A stretch of 64,000 nucleotides of DNA from Pisolithus tinctorius (GCA_024663395.1 JANFAH010000012.1:1178001-1242000); one strand, 5' to 3'. Numbered from the stretch's first letter, positions 44,171 to 56,225 are shown. Made by a program: numbers and translations. The notes: generated by a model from the sequence alone, not told the origin.

Positions 44171-45945
44171 CAGAAGAACAAGAGGCACAGGACATGGAGT
44201 ACCTTTATCCGAAGCTTCATTCCACCAGGGTTCAGGCTGGAACTACTGAGGAACTTGTCCCAAAGGAGTATCACCAGTATCTTAAGGTTTTCTCAAAAGA
44301 AGAGTCAGAGAGAATGCCCCTTCGTAAACCATGGGACCACACCATTGATCTTAAGGACACCTTCACTCCCAAACATGGTCGCCTCATCCCGCTCTCCATA
44401 GAGGAACAAAAAGAGGTGTCAGACTTCCTTGAGGACCAACTACAAAAAGGATACATTCGCCCCTCGAAGTCACCACAAACCTCACCGGTGTTCTCTGTCC
44501 CAAAGAAAGATGGGAAGAAATGCATGGTTCAGGACTATCACTACCTCAATGAACACACAGTCAAAAATGCCTATCCTCTCCCCCTCATCTCCCAGCTCAT
44601 GGATAAACTTAAGGGATGTAAGCTCTTCACCAAGATGGATCTTCGATGGGGATACAACAATGTTCATGTCAAGGAAGGGGATGAATGGAAGGCTGCTTTT
44701 GTCACTCATAAAGGGGCTTACGAACCATTGGTGATGTACTTCAGTCTCTGCAACTTGCTGTCTGCCTTCCAAAACATGATGAACGATATCTTCAGTGACA
44801 TGGAGGACGTCCTCGTGGTCTATATTGATGATCTGATGATCTTCACGAAAACGGATGATGAAAAAGAGCATGACAGGATCATCCTGGAGGTGTTAAGAAG
44901 GTTAGAGGAAAACGACCTGTTCGTCAAACCAGAGAAGTGCTTCTTCAAGCAAAAGCAGGTGGAGTTCCTGGGTATGGTGGTTGGAACTGAGGGGGTTAGC
45001 ATGGATGAGAACAAGGTCAAGGCCATAACTGAGTGGCCAGTTCCTATGAAGGTCTGCTCAGTACAAGCCTTCTTGGGACTGGCGAATTTCTATTGCTGCT
45101 TCATCAAAGACTTTGCACAGATTGCTCACCCCCTTAATGACCTCACAAGAAAGGATCAACTCTGGACCTGGGGCTCTCGAGAACAGCAGGCTTTCAATAC
45201 CTTAAAGCTCGCCTTCACCACTGCCCCTGTTCTCGCTTTCCCAGATCAGGATAGAGAGTTCCGTCTAGAAACAGACACCTCAGATTTTGCCACTGGAGCC
45301 ATTCTCTCTGTGAAGTGTAATGATAACCTCTGGCGGCCCATTGCCTTTTACTCCCACTCCATGTCTCCCCCCAAACGAAATTACCAGGTTTTTGATATAG
45401 AGATGCTGGCCATAATTTGTGCCTTGGAAATGTGGTGGCACTATCTCGAGGCCACTCCTTACCAGTTTGAGATCTGGACAGACCATTCAAACCTCCAGTA
45501 CTTTATGAAAGCACAAAACCTGGATCATTGCCAGGCATGTTGGGCCCAGTACCTCTCCTGGTTCAACTACAAGCTGGTGTATAAGCCCAGGTCTTCAATG
45601 GCCAAGGCTGATGCCCTTTCTAGGAGAGAGGATCACGAACCCACAAAAGGGTCGGATAACCAAGGGGTCACGTTGCTCAACCCCTCTAGGGTGGCAGCTA
45701 CCTTGATAGTGGGGGAAGATGTTGATCTTGTCATCGCTTTGAAGTCCGCCTCCTTGGTGACACCACAACCCGAAGGTTCTATCCTCAGAGAAGGACTGTA
45801 CATCTGTCAGGGGAAGGTTTATGTCCCGCCTGCTGTCAGGATTCACTGTCTTGAAAAACATCATGACACCCTGCTTGCAGGACATCCTGGATGGAAGAAG
45901 ACTCTGGAGCTCATCTCCCGCAACTATGTTTGGCCTGGAATGATG
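44083..45945 (+). pseudogene. Reverse transcriptase and RNase H of Gypsy C
   Basis: Long open frame. RT motifs: LQKGYIRPSKSP, VFSVPKKDGKKCMVQDY, FTKMDLRWGYNNV and the catalytic YIDDLMIF near 44825. Several positions that are Arg in relatives are Cys or His here, as expected from CpG decay. RNase H follows (LETDTSDFATGAILS, DIEMLAIICALEMWWHYL, IWTDHSNLQYF, ADALSRRED). The frame then enters the integrase zinc region (HHDTLLAGHPG...YVWPGM) and shifts by one base near 45945. Confidence 0.9.
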
Positions 45946-46631
45946 CCACTGTTAAAGACTATGTCTCAGCGTGTCACCGTTGCCAAATGGCTAAAAGTTC
46001 TAGAACTCCTCCTGCAGGGAAGCTTCTTCCAAACCCCATCCCAGAGTGTCCCTGGACCGACAGCTCAGTTGACTTCATGGAGTTACCAGAAGCACAGGGC
46101 TTCGATAACATCATGGTGGTGGTAGACAGGTTTTTGAAGGAGGTGGTCTTTGCCCCTACTACCAAGGAGGTTTCCTCGCTTCAAACCGCAGAACTCTTCC
46201 GAGATCATGTGTGGACCCAGCATGGGTTACCTTCCTCTGTCATTTCCAATCATGGACCCCAGTTCGCTAGCACCTTCACTGCCAAACTTTGCAAAATGCT
46301 TGGGGTCAAACCCAAGCTTTCGACCGCCTTCCACCCCCAAACAGATGGTCAGACAGAACGTCTTAACCAGGATCTGCAGCAGTTTCTCCGCCTCTTTGTC
46401 AATGACTGACAAGACTCTTGGCCTTCCTGGCTCAAGGTTGCCCAGTTCTCCTACAATAACAAACGACAGGAGTCCACTGGCAGGAGTCCCTTCTCAGTCA
46501 CTCGTTCCTACACCCCCAGGATGGGTGTGGAACCCTTTCTTTCCAAGGCAGAGGCAGCCACAGATCACGCCATCGACCTCACTAAGGTTTTGGAGGACAC
46601 AAAGAAGGCTTTGGATAAGGCTGTGGAATGA
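45891..46631 (+). pseudogene. Integrase core of Gypsy C
   Basis: Continues in another frame with VSACHRCQMAKSS (Cys pair of the HHCC), VDFMELPEAQGFDN (first Asp), then SNHGPQF, where relatives read SDRGPQF, so the second catalytic Asp is Asn, and PQTDGQTERLNQ (Glu). TGA codons at 46407-46409 and 46629-46631 break the frame. The enzyme would insert the cDNA; this copy cannot. Confidence 0.88.
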
Positions 46632-47210
46632 ATGAAGGTGTCTGCAGACGCATCTCGCTCTGACACTCCCTCCTACTTGGTTGGTGACATGGTTTGGCTG
46701 GAAACCTCTCGTATCTCTCTCTCTGGCCGCCCCTCCAGGAAACTCACAGAACAATGGATCGGTCCTTACAGGGTTGTTTCACTCAAACCCAATGTGGTTG
46801 AGTTGAAACTTCCAAAGACCCTCAAAATCCACCTGGTCATTAATGTTTCTTGGGTAAAACCATACAAAGGACCTTTGGAGGGCCAAACTGTCACTCGCCC
46901 AGGACCAGTGGTAGGACATGAAGGCGATGAGGAATTTGAGGTAGAATATATCACCAACTCTCACCTGAAGAAGAGTAGACTTGAATACCTCATCCACTGG
47001 AAGGGGTATCATGATGAGGATCACACCTGGGAACCTGAGACTGCCTTGAAGTCTGCCCCTGGTGCTGTCAGAGACTTCCACTGTTGCAACCCTTCTGCTC
47101 CTCAGAAACTCCATGGAATGGACTCCTCCCTCTTTTCCTCTCTCTTCCGACCACTGGAGAACTTTACCGACACTGTCCCTACCTTTAATCACCTGGAAGT
47201 CGATTTCTAA
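46632..47210 (+). CDS. Integrase C-terminus with chromodomain, Gypsy C
   Basis: 192 residues in the same frame as the integrase core. First the GPY/F-type region (WIGPYRVVSLKPNVVELKLP), then a chromodomain at about residues 101-140 (EFEVEYITNSHLKKSRLEYL and IHWKGYHDEDHTWEPE). Chromodomains on such integrases direct insertion to chromatin with specific histone marks in known chromoviruses. The domain is uninterrupted here. The start is not a natural gene start; it follows a TGA in one polyprotein. Confidence 0.88.
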   Translation: MKVSADASRSDTPSYLVGDMVWLETSRISLSGRPSRKLTEQWIGPYRVVSLKPNVVELKLPKTLKIHLVINVSWVKPYKGPLEGQTVTRPGPVVGHEGDEEFEVEYITNSHLKKSRLEYLIHWKGYHDEDHTWEPETALKSAPGAVRDFHCCNPSAPQKLHGMDSSLFSSLFRPLENFTDTVPTFNHLEVDF

Positions 47211-47221
47211 GGAGGGGATAG

Positions 47222-47616
47222 TGTTACAATATGTACTCTTTTCCTTTTCTTTCCTTCTCTTTTCATCTTATCTAATCTTTTGGTCTTATCTTATCTCTTG
47301 GACTCGGTCCAGGCTGTGGCCTAGACCTCGCCTCACCTTTACCGTACCTTTCCCTTCTGGTACGTTCTGCTCCGCGGTGATGTCGTCGTGACGTCACTAT
47401 GATGTCACGAGCCTCATGTATGCCTCACCCGTACCTCATGTACTATAGTATAAGTACCGTTGCTCAATCACCCAACTAGCTCTAAGCTAGTTCATTTGGG
47501 TCTACGAGTCCTAAATCCACCTGCTTCTAAGCTGCTTCCTTCCTTTTTCCTTTGCTCTTCTCTGTTGGTTCTTGGTGCAAGCCTACAACAAACCCTGTTG
47601 TTTAGGTCTCGTCACA
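47222..47616 (+). repeat. 3' LTR of Gypsy C
   Basis: 395 bp, same length as the 5' LTR. By hand alignment there are 24 differences, all transitions, and all at places that are CG in one copy or TG against CA. Confidence 0.92.
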
Positions 47617-47745
47617 TCACATGCATATCTAGGTCATGTGACCTTGTGGTTGCAAGGGTGATGTGATCATGCAAATCCTGAGTCACGTGACACCACATGA
47701 CTGCACCTACCTCACATCTGGCACTGTGTACCTAGCACATGACTA
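47617..47745 (+). repeat. Left inverted arm of giant element, inner end
   Basis: After Gypsy C the arm continues (ATCCTGAGTCACGTGACACC; then TGTACCTAGCA and CATGACTAACTC) and pairs with 55950 down to 55848. Confidence 0.75.
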
Positions 47746-48356
47746 ACTCACCCCTGAATCCCAGTGAAAACTGTGTAGGATTGGGTGGGATGGGAGCTGC
47801 TCCAGCCAGATTTGGTCAGAATTCGTCCATCGGAATCGGGCAAAATAGGATTCTTGCCAACAATTTCATATTACATGTAACACTTCTGTAACACATTACA
47901 TGGTCGTCGTAACACAAGAAGTACTCGTACAGTGCGATTGCATCGATAATGCACACTGCACTGCGTGCATTCATCACGTCATCATATGATGCATCGCACT
48001 GCTCACTTTGTCTTGTCAATGTAATGTGATGCAATGGTACATACAAGTCTTGGAAGTCCTGTAAGGTACTAACCATATGCTCTACAGCACTTCCCAAGTC
48101 AACCAGATACCGAAATCCAAGCATGCTCAGCAAGCTCACTGTGCCCTAGTAAGATCTGGTACAGGTGTAGCAGATGGAGTTCGAGGACGTGCTAAATGGG
48201 CACATTCACACCAGGAGGTACGTCTTCTATATACTCTTCAGCTATCCTTGGTTTACAGGCCCTTTAGACAGATGCTTCTACCAACACTGGTTCAAATACA
48301 CCTGGAGAAGTGAGTATTCCTGTTTTACGGTCCCAGATTCTCACTGACTCCTGCAG
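47746..48356 (+). other. Leader region of the Plavaka-type gene
   Basis: A probable upstream exon reads LVRSGTGVADGVRGRAKWAHSHQ near 48148-48216. A GTGAGT...CTGCAG intron at 48310-48356 leads to the ATG at 48357. A minus-strand frame at 47816-48139 encodes 107 residues of no recognisable family and may be fortuitous. Confidence 0.4.
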
Positions 48357-51300
48357 ATGGGACGAACTGCTCTCCAAAACTCCCAACAGGATTCTAACTG
48401 TGAGAACACCTCTGTGACAGGACCAGCTGACGATAACCCGCCTCAAACACCTCCCTGAGAGCCATCTCCACCCCCCCTACCCAGAGAACCAGCAAACTCT
48501 CCTCCATGGGTGCCATCTCCGCCTCCTTCACCTGGAGAGCCAGCAAACTCTCCTCCATGAGCGCTGTCTCCACCTCCTTCACCCAGAGAGCCCACAAACT
48601 TTCCTCCTTGAGTGCTGCCTCCACCTTCCCCGCCACCTGCCCATTGGAATCTCTCTACCACCCATGTGACTATTGACATTGATGCTCTCAAGCGCCTTGC
48701 TATCAATCCCAAGCAAACAGATGCCATCAAATTCATCGATCTTCTCACTGAAGCTTTGCTGGACGATCCTGTCGCAAAATTAGATGATGCAGCTCTCTAT
48801 AGGCTATGCAATCCGCCCCGCACTCGACTCACAATAGACAATGATGCTATCTGTTTTGGGATTGAAACATACTTCGCACTCGAGCACTCCACTATCAGTG
48901 TGTATGAGTCCATACGACGATCAGCAGCCCAGTGTTTCGATGGGACTGCCACAGATATTCCTAGTCATCACACTGTCAAGAAGCTCATTGCTGGGTACAT
49001 GGGGGTTGACTCGATCGAGCATGATATGTGTCCAGATACCTGCATGGCCTTCACTGGCCCCTACTCTGCACTTGACATGTGCCCCATATGTGGTGGGGAT
49101 CACTATGACCATATCAGACTACGCACTAGTGGGGGGAGGTCTCGTGTGGCCCATCAGAAATTTGTCACCATACCACTCAGCCCACAGTTGCAGGCTCTCT
49201 GGCATGATCCACAGCATGCCAAAGACATTGGGTATTTACAAGAGGAGACACGTCGCATTCGGGAACAGATGCAGGCTAGCAGTGGTTCAATCGAGTTATT
49301 CGACAACTTTTGCAAAGGCTCGGATTACCTTGAGGCTGTCCAGTGGGGTGATATCAAATCAGACAACATAGTTCTCATGATTTTGCTCGATGGCACTCAG
49401 CTCTATGAAAGCGAGGAGTCTGATTGTTGGATATACATCTGGATCGTTATGAACCATGCCCTGGACAAGCGCTACAAGAAGCGCTACGTCCTGCTGGGCA
49501 GCTTTATTCCAGGTCCCAACAAACCAAAGAACATCGACTCCTTCCGCTTCCCTGGTATCCACCATCTCGCTGCACTGCAAAATGAATGTTTACGCATCTG
49601 GGATGCATCTCGAGATATTACCTTCCTGTCAGACCTGTATCTTCTCTTTGCCATGGCTGATGGCCCAGGACTTGTCTACTTTAATGGGATGGTGGGACAT
49701 AGTGGCCACAATGGCTGCAGACTCTACTGTGGACTCCGTGGACACCGCAAGGGCAATCACTACTATCCTGCACTACTCCTCCCAAACAACTACAACCTGG
49801 AAGGTAGTGATCACCCCGACTGCAGTCCATACAACATCCAACAACCTGCCATGTCCAAATACTTCAAAAATCTCTGTGACTTGGTTGCCACCTGCAATCC
49901 AACACAATACAAGAAACTTTGCATGGAAACTGGGATCACCAAGCCTTCCATCCTTCTCGGTCTCAATCCTTCCCACACACTGGGCATCCCAGACTGCCTT
50001 ACCCCTGATATCATGCATCTTGCAGGACTACTCTCAGATCTACATCGATCATTGTGGTGTGGTACCATCGACTGTACACCCCCAGACCATGTCTCCCAAT
50101 GGCTGTGGGCCATCCTCAAGACCTCCGAAGCCTGGGAGACACATGGTGCGCTTGTCTCGTCCGCCACACAGCACCTTCCCAGGTCATTTGATCAGAAGCC
50201 ACACAACCCTGCTGAGAAGATCTCTTCCAGATACAAGACATGGGAGTTTCAGCTGTATATGTTCTGTTTCGCACCCGCACTACTTTATGGAGTCCTGGGG
50301 GAACTGTATTGGCACAATTACTGTAAGTTGGTTCACAGATTTCAACTCATATGCCAGAACAACATCACCCAGTCTGAACTTTGCAATTCCCATCTTCTGC
50401 TTATGGAGTGGCCACTCGATTTTGAAGAACTCTACTGTCAGCACTCTCCCTCTCGACTCCACTTCGTTAGACCATGCATACACCAAGTTGCCCACTTGAC
50501 ACAGCAGATGGTCAAGAAAGGACCTCCTAGTTGCTATGTGCAGTGGGCCATGGAGCGAATGATTGGCAACTTAGGTCAAGAAATCCGACAGCCATCAAAT
50601 CCGTACACCAATTTGTCTCGTGAGGGAGTCCAGCACTGTCAAGTCAATGCGCTGAAGGCAATGGTACCTAGCCTGTGCCCTGACAAGCCATCCTTTCCAT
50701 CAACAGCTGTCGAGCTAGACGATGGATATGTCTTGCTCCGCAAACATGATCCACGTCCAATCTCTCCAAAAGGGCTTGCAGCGAGGGCAATCTCGCATTA
50801 CTTAGGACGCACATCCGACATCAAAATACATCGTTGGGTCCACCTGTGTCTACCCAATGGACAGATTGCCCGAACAGTGTGGAGAGAGCTATGATGACCA
50901 CTGGAGCAAATACATCTGGCTCACTTTGTGAAGGTAAGTATCCACTCATTAAAATGATCATATGTTCTAATTGTATCTCACAGTTCTTACTCGAAGGAAG
51001 TACATACGTCGCCAAGGTCCAGTATTTCACTCGCCTTGGAGTTCAAAACGAAGATCCCGGCTGCACATCTCGTTGGTTTTGGAAGAATGTTGCCATCGTT
51101 AGAATGTTCTTGCCACCCGATCCAAACCTCTTCTCCCTCTCATACCAGACTGTCTTCACATGCCACCCTCTAGACGAGGATGTGCGTATCATTGATGTCA
51201 AATCAATCACAGGTGTTGTCAGGATGGTGCCACATAACTTTCGAGGATTAGGCTGTTGCTTTTTTATGGTAGAGCGACCCGGGCTTGACATTGCTACATA

Positions 51301-51382
51301 TGGTGTTCCATATAAGGGGGAGGGTGTGCAGGAGGATATGGCCGATGATAACGATGACAACGAGACGGATTCCATCAATTAG
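48357..51382 (+). pseudogene. Plavaka-type transposon ORF
   Basis: Starts with a Pro-rich stretch made of ~18-residue repeats (EPANSPPWVPSPPPS type). The main frame, 48612-50894, has 760 residues. Blocks I know from Plavaka-type (CACTA-like) ORFs are: MCPDTCMAFTGPY with a CPICGG zinc motif, ILLDGTQLYESEESDCWIYI, LGSFIPGPNKPKNIDSFRFP, LPDIMHLAGL-like CLTPDIMHLAGLLSDLHRS, and WAMERMIGNLGQEIRQPSNP. An intron at 50934-50983 joins a last exon to 51382 (MVPHNFRG, VERPGLDIATYG). Five in-frame stops, at 48456, 48558, 48609, 50892 and 50895, are all TGA; without them the frame is open throughout. The product is expected to be the element's transposase, but the catalytic acids are not certain to me. 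Confidence 0.8.
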
Positions 51383-51494
51383 TACTTAGCATTTTTAGTT
51401 GCTGTTACAGTCCCATAGTCATTGAAATCAATTGCTTTCATTCACTTCGAGTGCCATATCACTTCAAAATCCAAAAGAACTTGACTAACTATCG

Positions 51495-52495
51495 TTACAA
51501 CGCTTCCTCTAGTTCACTTTTCCAATGGCATATCATATCAAAATTTTTATCTTTTCCCTCCCAGTCATACCACTTCGAATCCTCCTCTTGTGAGACATAC
51601 TTCCAATAAATTGAACCAGGAGGAGGAGGGCTCGGAGTGGTGAAGATACTTTTGCGAATGGGTGTAGGTTTCTTGATCATCCTTGTGACAGTAGCTGGGC
51701 ATGCCATTGGGATGTCTTCTGTTGGTCGTGGGGTTTGGGTGTGCACTGGCACATCTGACTCAGACTCTGTTGTTGAACCTGGAGATGGGTGCTGTGCTGC
51801 AGTTGGGATGGTGGGGATGGCTGGCCGAGGGGTGGAGATACACTTAGTTAGAGATAGTTTTCCATGTACCTACCTGGATCAGACTCTGGCTCTGTTGTTG
51901 AGCCAGGAGATGGGTGCTGTATTATACATGGCCGGGGGGTGGAGATATGCTCCAAACCTTGTGGAAGTACACTATGGCTGGTTAGAAATAGCATTCCATA
52001 TACCTACATACCTGGATCAGACTCTGGCTCTGTCGTCGAGCCAGGAGATGGGTGCTGTGTTATGGGATGTGGCGTCTCTTCCACTTGGCAGGTCAATCTC
52101 ACACATACAGGTGGGGGGTGCTCAAACCTAGAGTAGAATGCCTACAAATCAATTGATGACACAATATCCAAGCATACTCACAGCGCATCCATCCAGTCCA
52201 TATCAGAGGGGGTTCCCAGGAGCCTGTATGGAAGAAAACAATGTTTAAGTTGCACATATCGATCAGGGTGGGTCTGCCAATATTCCAGGTCAAGAAGCTG
52301 ATCGTTGGAGGCAGTTAAATGGGGGCTTGTGCTGCTCTCAGTGATGGAATCACTGAGAATGGCATTGTCAAGGTCGATATCAGATGGGATATCAAAGAAA
52401 CGCTGGATGGCCACAGGTAAGTCCATCATGAAGTTATACTTAGCTGGACTTATTTGCATGAAGTCAGTGGTAGTACAGTGTGGTATGGAGGTCAC
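51495..52495 (-). CDS. Hypothetical small gene of the giant element
   Basis: Two probable coding blocks on the minus strand: 52495-52178 (ISPAKYNFMMDLPVAIQRFF, then WQTHPDRYVQL) and 51752-51495 (TPSPPPPGSIYWKYVSQEED, ending WKSELEEAL). They are separated by a region with three copies of a ~45-bp repeat. Convergent with the Plavaka-type gene. I do not recognise the family. Exon limits are uncertain. Confidence 0.4.
51757..52062. repeat. Three direct copies of a ~45-bp block
   Basis: Blocks with GACTCTG...GTTGAGCCAGGAGATGGGTG occur near 51757-51795, 51878-51922 and 52013-52062, about 120-138 bp apart. Confidence 0.65.
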
Positions 52496-52858
52496 AAGTT
52501 CATGGGAAATGTCTCAAACTGGGCGAACACCAACTGATTGTTATCTCCATCTCCCTCCTTCTCGACAAAGGATGGACCTGCTCGCCAGATCCCAGTCTGG
52601 CTTTCTGAGCAGGACTCCATTGAGTCTTTTAGATACACCCGACATCTCTACGCAGATTGGGATAAGTCGCCAACAGAACCAGTTCAATGTGCTCAACAAA
52701 TCACAGTCATTCTCACACAATACCTTCTTTTCTCATGCATCTCAGGTGTGTCCAATCATAAAACATCCTTCCTTTGGCCCAATTGATCGCTTGATTTATG
52801 TGGGGTGCGTATATGCGCTATGTAGCATCAACAGAACCCTGTTTTCATGCGTGCACAC

Positions 52859-53750
52859 ATGATACACGGCACAGTGTATGAGGCCAAGATAAATGACTTA
52901 CAGAATGAGTTGACAAAGGTTACCACCGAGCGTGACACAATAAAGTAAGTAACAGATGTAGCCACTATTGTCATTTGACTTGTTTCTTTTCAGGGCGGCG
53001 TTTCATACCCTCGCATCTGTGCTTAAATTGCCGGATGATATGGACCCACTGACATTCTCACTCACAGACATTGACTCACAAATGACAGTGAGCAAGGATA
53101 AAGGCAACCTCAGGGAAAAATACCCCAAGATCCACTTCTGGTCAAGGTCCGACTACGAGGCATTTGCACTATCACCGGAAGCTCAAGGCATCGATCACAG
53201 GAAAGCCCCATGGCTAGAACTAGAGAATGGCAACCCTGTTACAGCAAAGACGCTCAAGGCTATCCATGCAAGCACTCGCAGTATATGGGCCAAACTCACT
53301 CAGTGTCAGATTGCACCACTGACATGGACCCGAATAAGTTCATCTGCAAAGGCTCTCGTGTCCAAGTATATGCTCAAGGAACATCCTCTTCTCGGCCTCG
53401 ACAAGGATAGATTCAAGCTCGAGATGCTTTGCATCAATGACTATTCAGGGTGGCACAAGAACCACCTCACACCAAGCAGCGAAGTCAAGGACATGTCATC
53501 AAGGAAAAGCAAACCAAAAGAAGAATCCAAGGAGGAGCCAAATGATATGATATCACCACTCGCTACAAAAGGTCATAAGCACAAGAGTGACCCCGCCCAT
53601 TCCATGAACACACATATGAAGTGGTCAAAAGGTGCATTCCTTCATCCGATCTGTGTGGTTTGGGCTGATCACGACACACCGAGGAACCAATATTGCTACA
53701 GAACTGCCAGTGGAGGAGACCCAGACCGTTGTGTTAACTCTGATTCCTAG
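52859..53750 (+). CDS. Coiled-coil companion gene of the giant element
   Basis: Exon 1 from 52859 (coiled coil AKINDLQNELTKVTTERDTI) joins through a GT-AG intron at 52945-52993 to a frame ending at 53750. The second exon has HFWSRSDYEAFALSPEAQG, ENGNPVTAKTLKAIHASTRS and FKLEMLCINDYSGWH, then a Lys-rich tail (SRKSKPKEESKEEP) that could be a nuclear signal. Coiled coil plus such a domain is a layout I know from hypothetical proteins beside basidiomycete transposon ORFs. It follows the Plavaka-type gene on the same strand. A further exon may run on (VDDNSKSAQPQPDPVFS, near 53830-54010). The function is unknown; an accessory DNA-binding role is conceivable. Confidence 0.55.
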
Positions 53751-54019
53751 CAACACAGAGATAGGTAGGATGAATGCAAGCATAGATGGGGTGAATGGCA
53801 GTATTTATTCAGTGCTAACTTCACTGAAGTGACAGTCGATGATAATAGCAAGTCAGCACAACCTCAGCCAGATCCCGTTTTTTCCCAGCCACAAGACGAA
53901 CTCACAATGGCGCCTGTCATTCCCATGGATGACACCCTACTGCTCCAACCATGTCAAATTCCCCCCCGATATTCCCCACGGTGTTTATTTGCCAATGCCC
54001 CACTGTAGCCATTTGTGGT

Positions 54020-55847
54020 CGCGATCAAATTCCATCACACGTGGTGAGGTGTCCAAGGCTGCTGGTCCATCCAGCCTGTCTCATCATAATTCGAACAAAG
54101 AGAACGAGTTCCCACTCCAGAATCCCCTGTAAGTGTTTTTGATCACACAGATTGTGAACTGATACCGTTTTCAACTCAGTACAAATGTATTTGGTCCAAA
54201 TGGAGTCACAAAGAAGGTGCCACTTGCACCTTCTCAGTCAAAGATGAACATGAACATGGAGTTGTTGATGTCAACCACCTCAGTAAAAGGGGAAAAGAAA
54301 ATGAAGATGTGACCTGGCGCAGCAAAAAATGCGAGGTATGTCTAGCATCTATCTCATTACAATACTAACTATACGTTTTCTAGAAACCTCTGCGCACTTA
54401 GGTGGCACAAACATATCAATTCGACTGGGACGACCGAAGAATTCTGCATGTACTGGGATGGATTGACAGTGGAGACATGAGAGAAGTATTGCCTTGAGGC
54501 TGAGCACCTTTAGAAAGATGGAATGTGGACAAAACCATCCAACCCAGCTGCCTGCAACAGTACAATATTTTAGATGATGCAGGTGCTTCTCACTCTCGTT
54601 CATGCTTGGCTTAACATTGTCACAGGTGTCTCTCAATTGTCGCCTGCACCCTCCGTCACACTGTTTCGCTGTACCCACTGTTTGCGAGTTCTCGACTACC
54701 AACTCGATGCCTTGCTCGCACTGCCACCCTGCTGGCTGCTGTTTTATCGCCCACTCTCCTCTGTTGTTCCATTTCATTGTACCTTCCATCCCGGGTTTCT
54801 CGACTGCCAACTCGACAGCTCGCTTGTGCTCCTGCTCTGTTCTGGCTGCCGTTTTATTACCTGCAGGTATTGGGGTATGTGTACCATGTATAATATGGGC
54901 ATGTAGTGTAAATTGTATTATTGGACTGCACCTGATGGGACCTGAATGGAATTTGTTGCATTCTGACCCAATATGTGTGAATCTGGTGAGACTGGAATGA
55001 GAGAACCCTAATCCAATCTGGACAGACGCGCACCACTGTTATCATATGTATGCTACAGACAGAGAGGTAGCTACTATCTGCTGAGATCTGTCAGGATCGG
55101 ATCATGAGTACTAAAATCCTACATCGCCCAATGTCGGCCTGCCTTGCTGTGCAATATATGCGTTGATTCCAGTTCACACCTGATCAAAATGGATATTTTG
55201 CTTACCAATCAACCCCATCAGATCTCACCCAACTAGAGCCGCCCTCATCCTGGTAAGTTTTGACTGGGCCTGAATGCTAAGTGTGGCTGTGCTTCGACAT
55301 GAATCATGTCACCACTCATTCAATTCTTGACATATGCATCTGCAAATTTGCAGGTGGGATGGTCTAGGGGGTATCTACAACATGTTGAAGTATTATCCAA
55401 TCAAAGTCACTGGTTGATGAGATATAAGGGGAATGGAAAAAGCGAAAGAACATCACAGCATGCATCCCACACATAGTTTATGCAATGCTTAATACCTCAG
55501 ATGCATGCCCCATGTCCCTAGCTACCTATGTAGAAAGTATCAAGTCAATCCATCAGGAATTGAATGAACAGCACACAAATTACACTTCCCAGATGCGTGG
55601 GAAAACTCCAAAAAGCGGAAATAAAATAGTGGAGATTTACAAAACATATCTAAAACATTGCATTGCAGCCTCCACAGTGCTGCTACACTTACACCAATTC
55701 ACCTGGCACATGGGGTGGCATTCCCTGCCATAATAACAGCAGGTGCCTAGTGATATCTGCAACTAGAAGTGTCAAAAATGTGAAATGCACACAATGGTCA
55801 ATAGTTTATTGGCCATCTCAAAGCTATAAATCTCTCGAGTTAGTCAC
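54020..55847. other. Non-coding interior of the giant element
   Basis: Possible last exons of the companion gene up to about 54312, then no gene. An imperfect ~110-bp tandem duplication lies at 54661-54862 (TTCTCGACTACCAACTCGA against TTCTCGACTGCCAACTCGA). Some long frames here are artefacts of a pyrimidine-rich strand. Confidence 0.45.
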
Positions 55848-56225
55848 ATGCTAGGTACACTGTGCCAGATGCAAGGGAGTCACATGGTGTCACGTGACTC
55901 AGGATTCACGCAACAATGTGACTGCTCGGACCACATGATCGGCCCCTCCCGTGACCTACGGCCTTGTATCATGTGATCACCAATTGATCTCGGCATGTGA
56001 CTATTAGGTGCATGTGACTGATTGATGTCATGACCTGGGGTACCAAGTCACGTGACTCACTGTCACATGACCTGGGTCACAGGTCCAGAAAGGGGCATAT
56101 CATGTGACTTCGCTGGTGTTGGGTTGGGGACACTTTCGGGTCACGTGACTGTTACAGCATCGACCATGTGACTCAATCACATGACTGATCTTGCCACGTG
56201 ATTCGGCATCATGTGACTTCCGCCC
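55848..56225. repeat. Cluster of CAYGTGA motifs in right arm
   Basis: About 18 copies of CACATGA, CATGTGAC or CACGTGAC within ~380 bp, on both strands. The left arm has the equivalent at 40180-40386 and 47617-47740. Dense subterminal repeats in CACTA-type elements bind element proteins. Confidence 0.7.

Larger units (their letters stand above)
40387..47616 (+). mobile_element. Chromodomain Gypsy element C
   Basis: 7.2-kb plus-strand element with 395-bp LTRs at 40387-40781 and 47222-47616, flanked by TCACG and TCACA (one CpG transition). Order: leader with probable self-priming site, a nested 1371-bp deletion derivative (41006-42376), gag, protease, RT, RNase H, integrase, chromodomain. This order with a C-terminal chromodomain defines chromoviruses. 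LTR divergence is about 6 percent, all CpG-type transitions. In-frame stops in pol are all TGA. Confidence 0.92.

Noticed and set aside
47816..48139. 107-residue minus-strand frame as a gene
   Set aside because: No family resemblance, and it overlaps the probable leader of the Plavaka-type gene.
54574..55000. Cys/Leu-rich frames
   Set aside because: Produced by an imperfect ~110-bp duplication in pyrimidine-rich DNA; no domain is seen.
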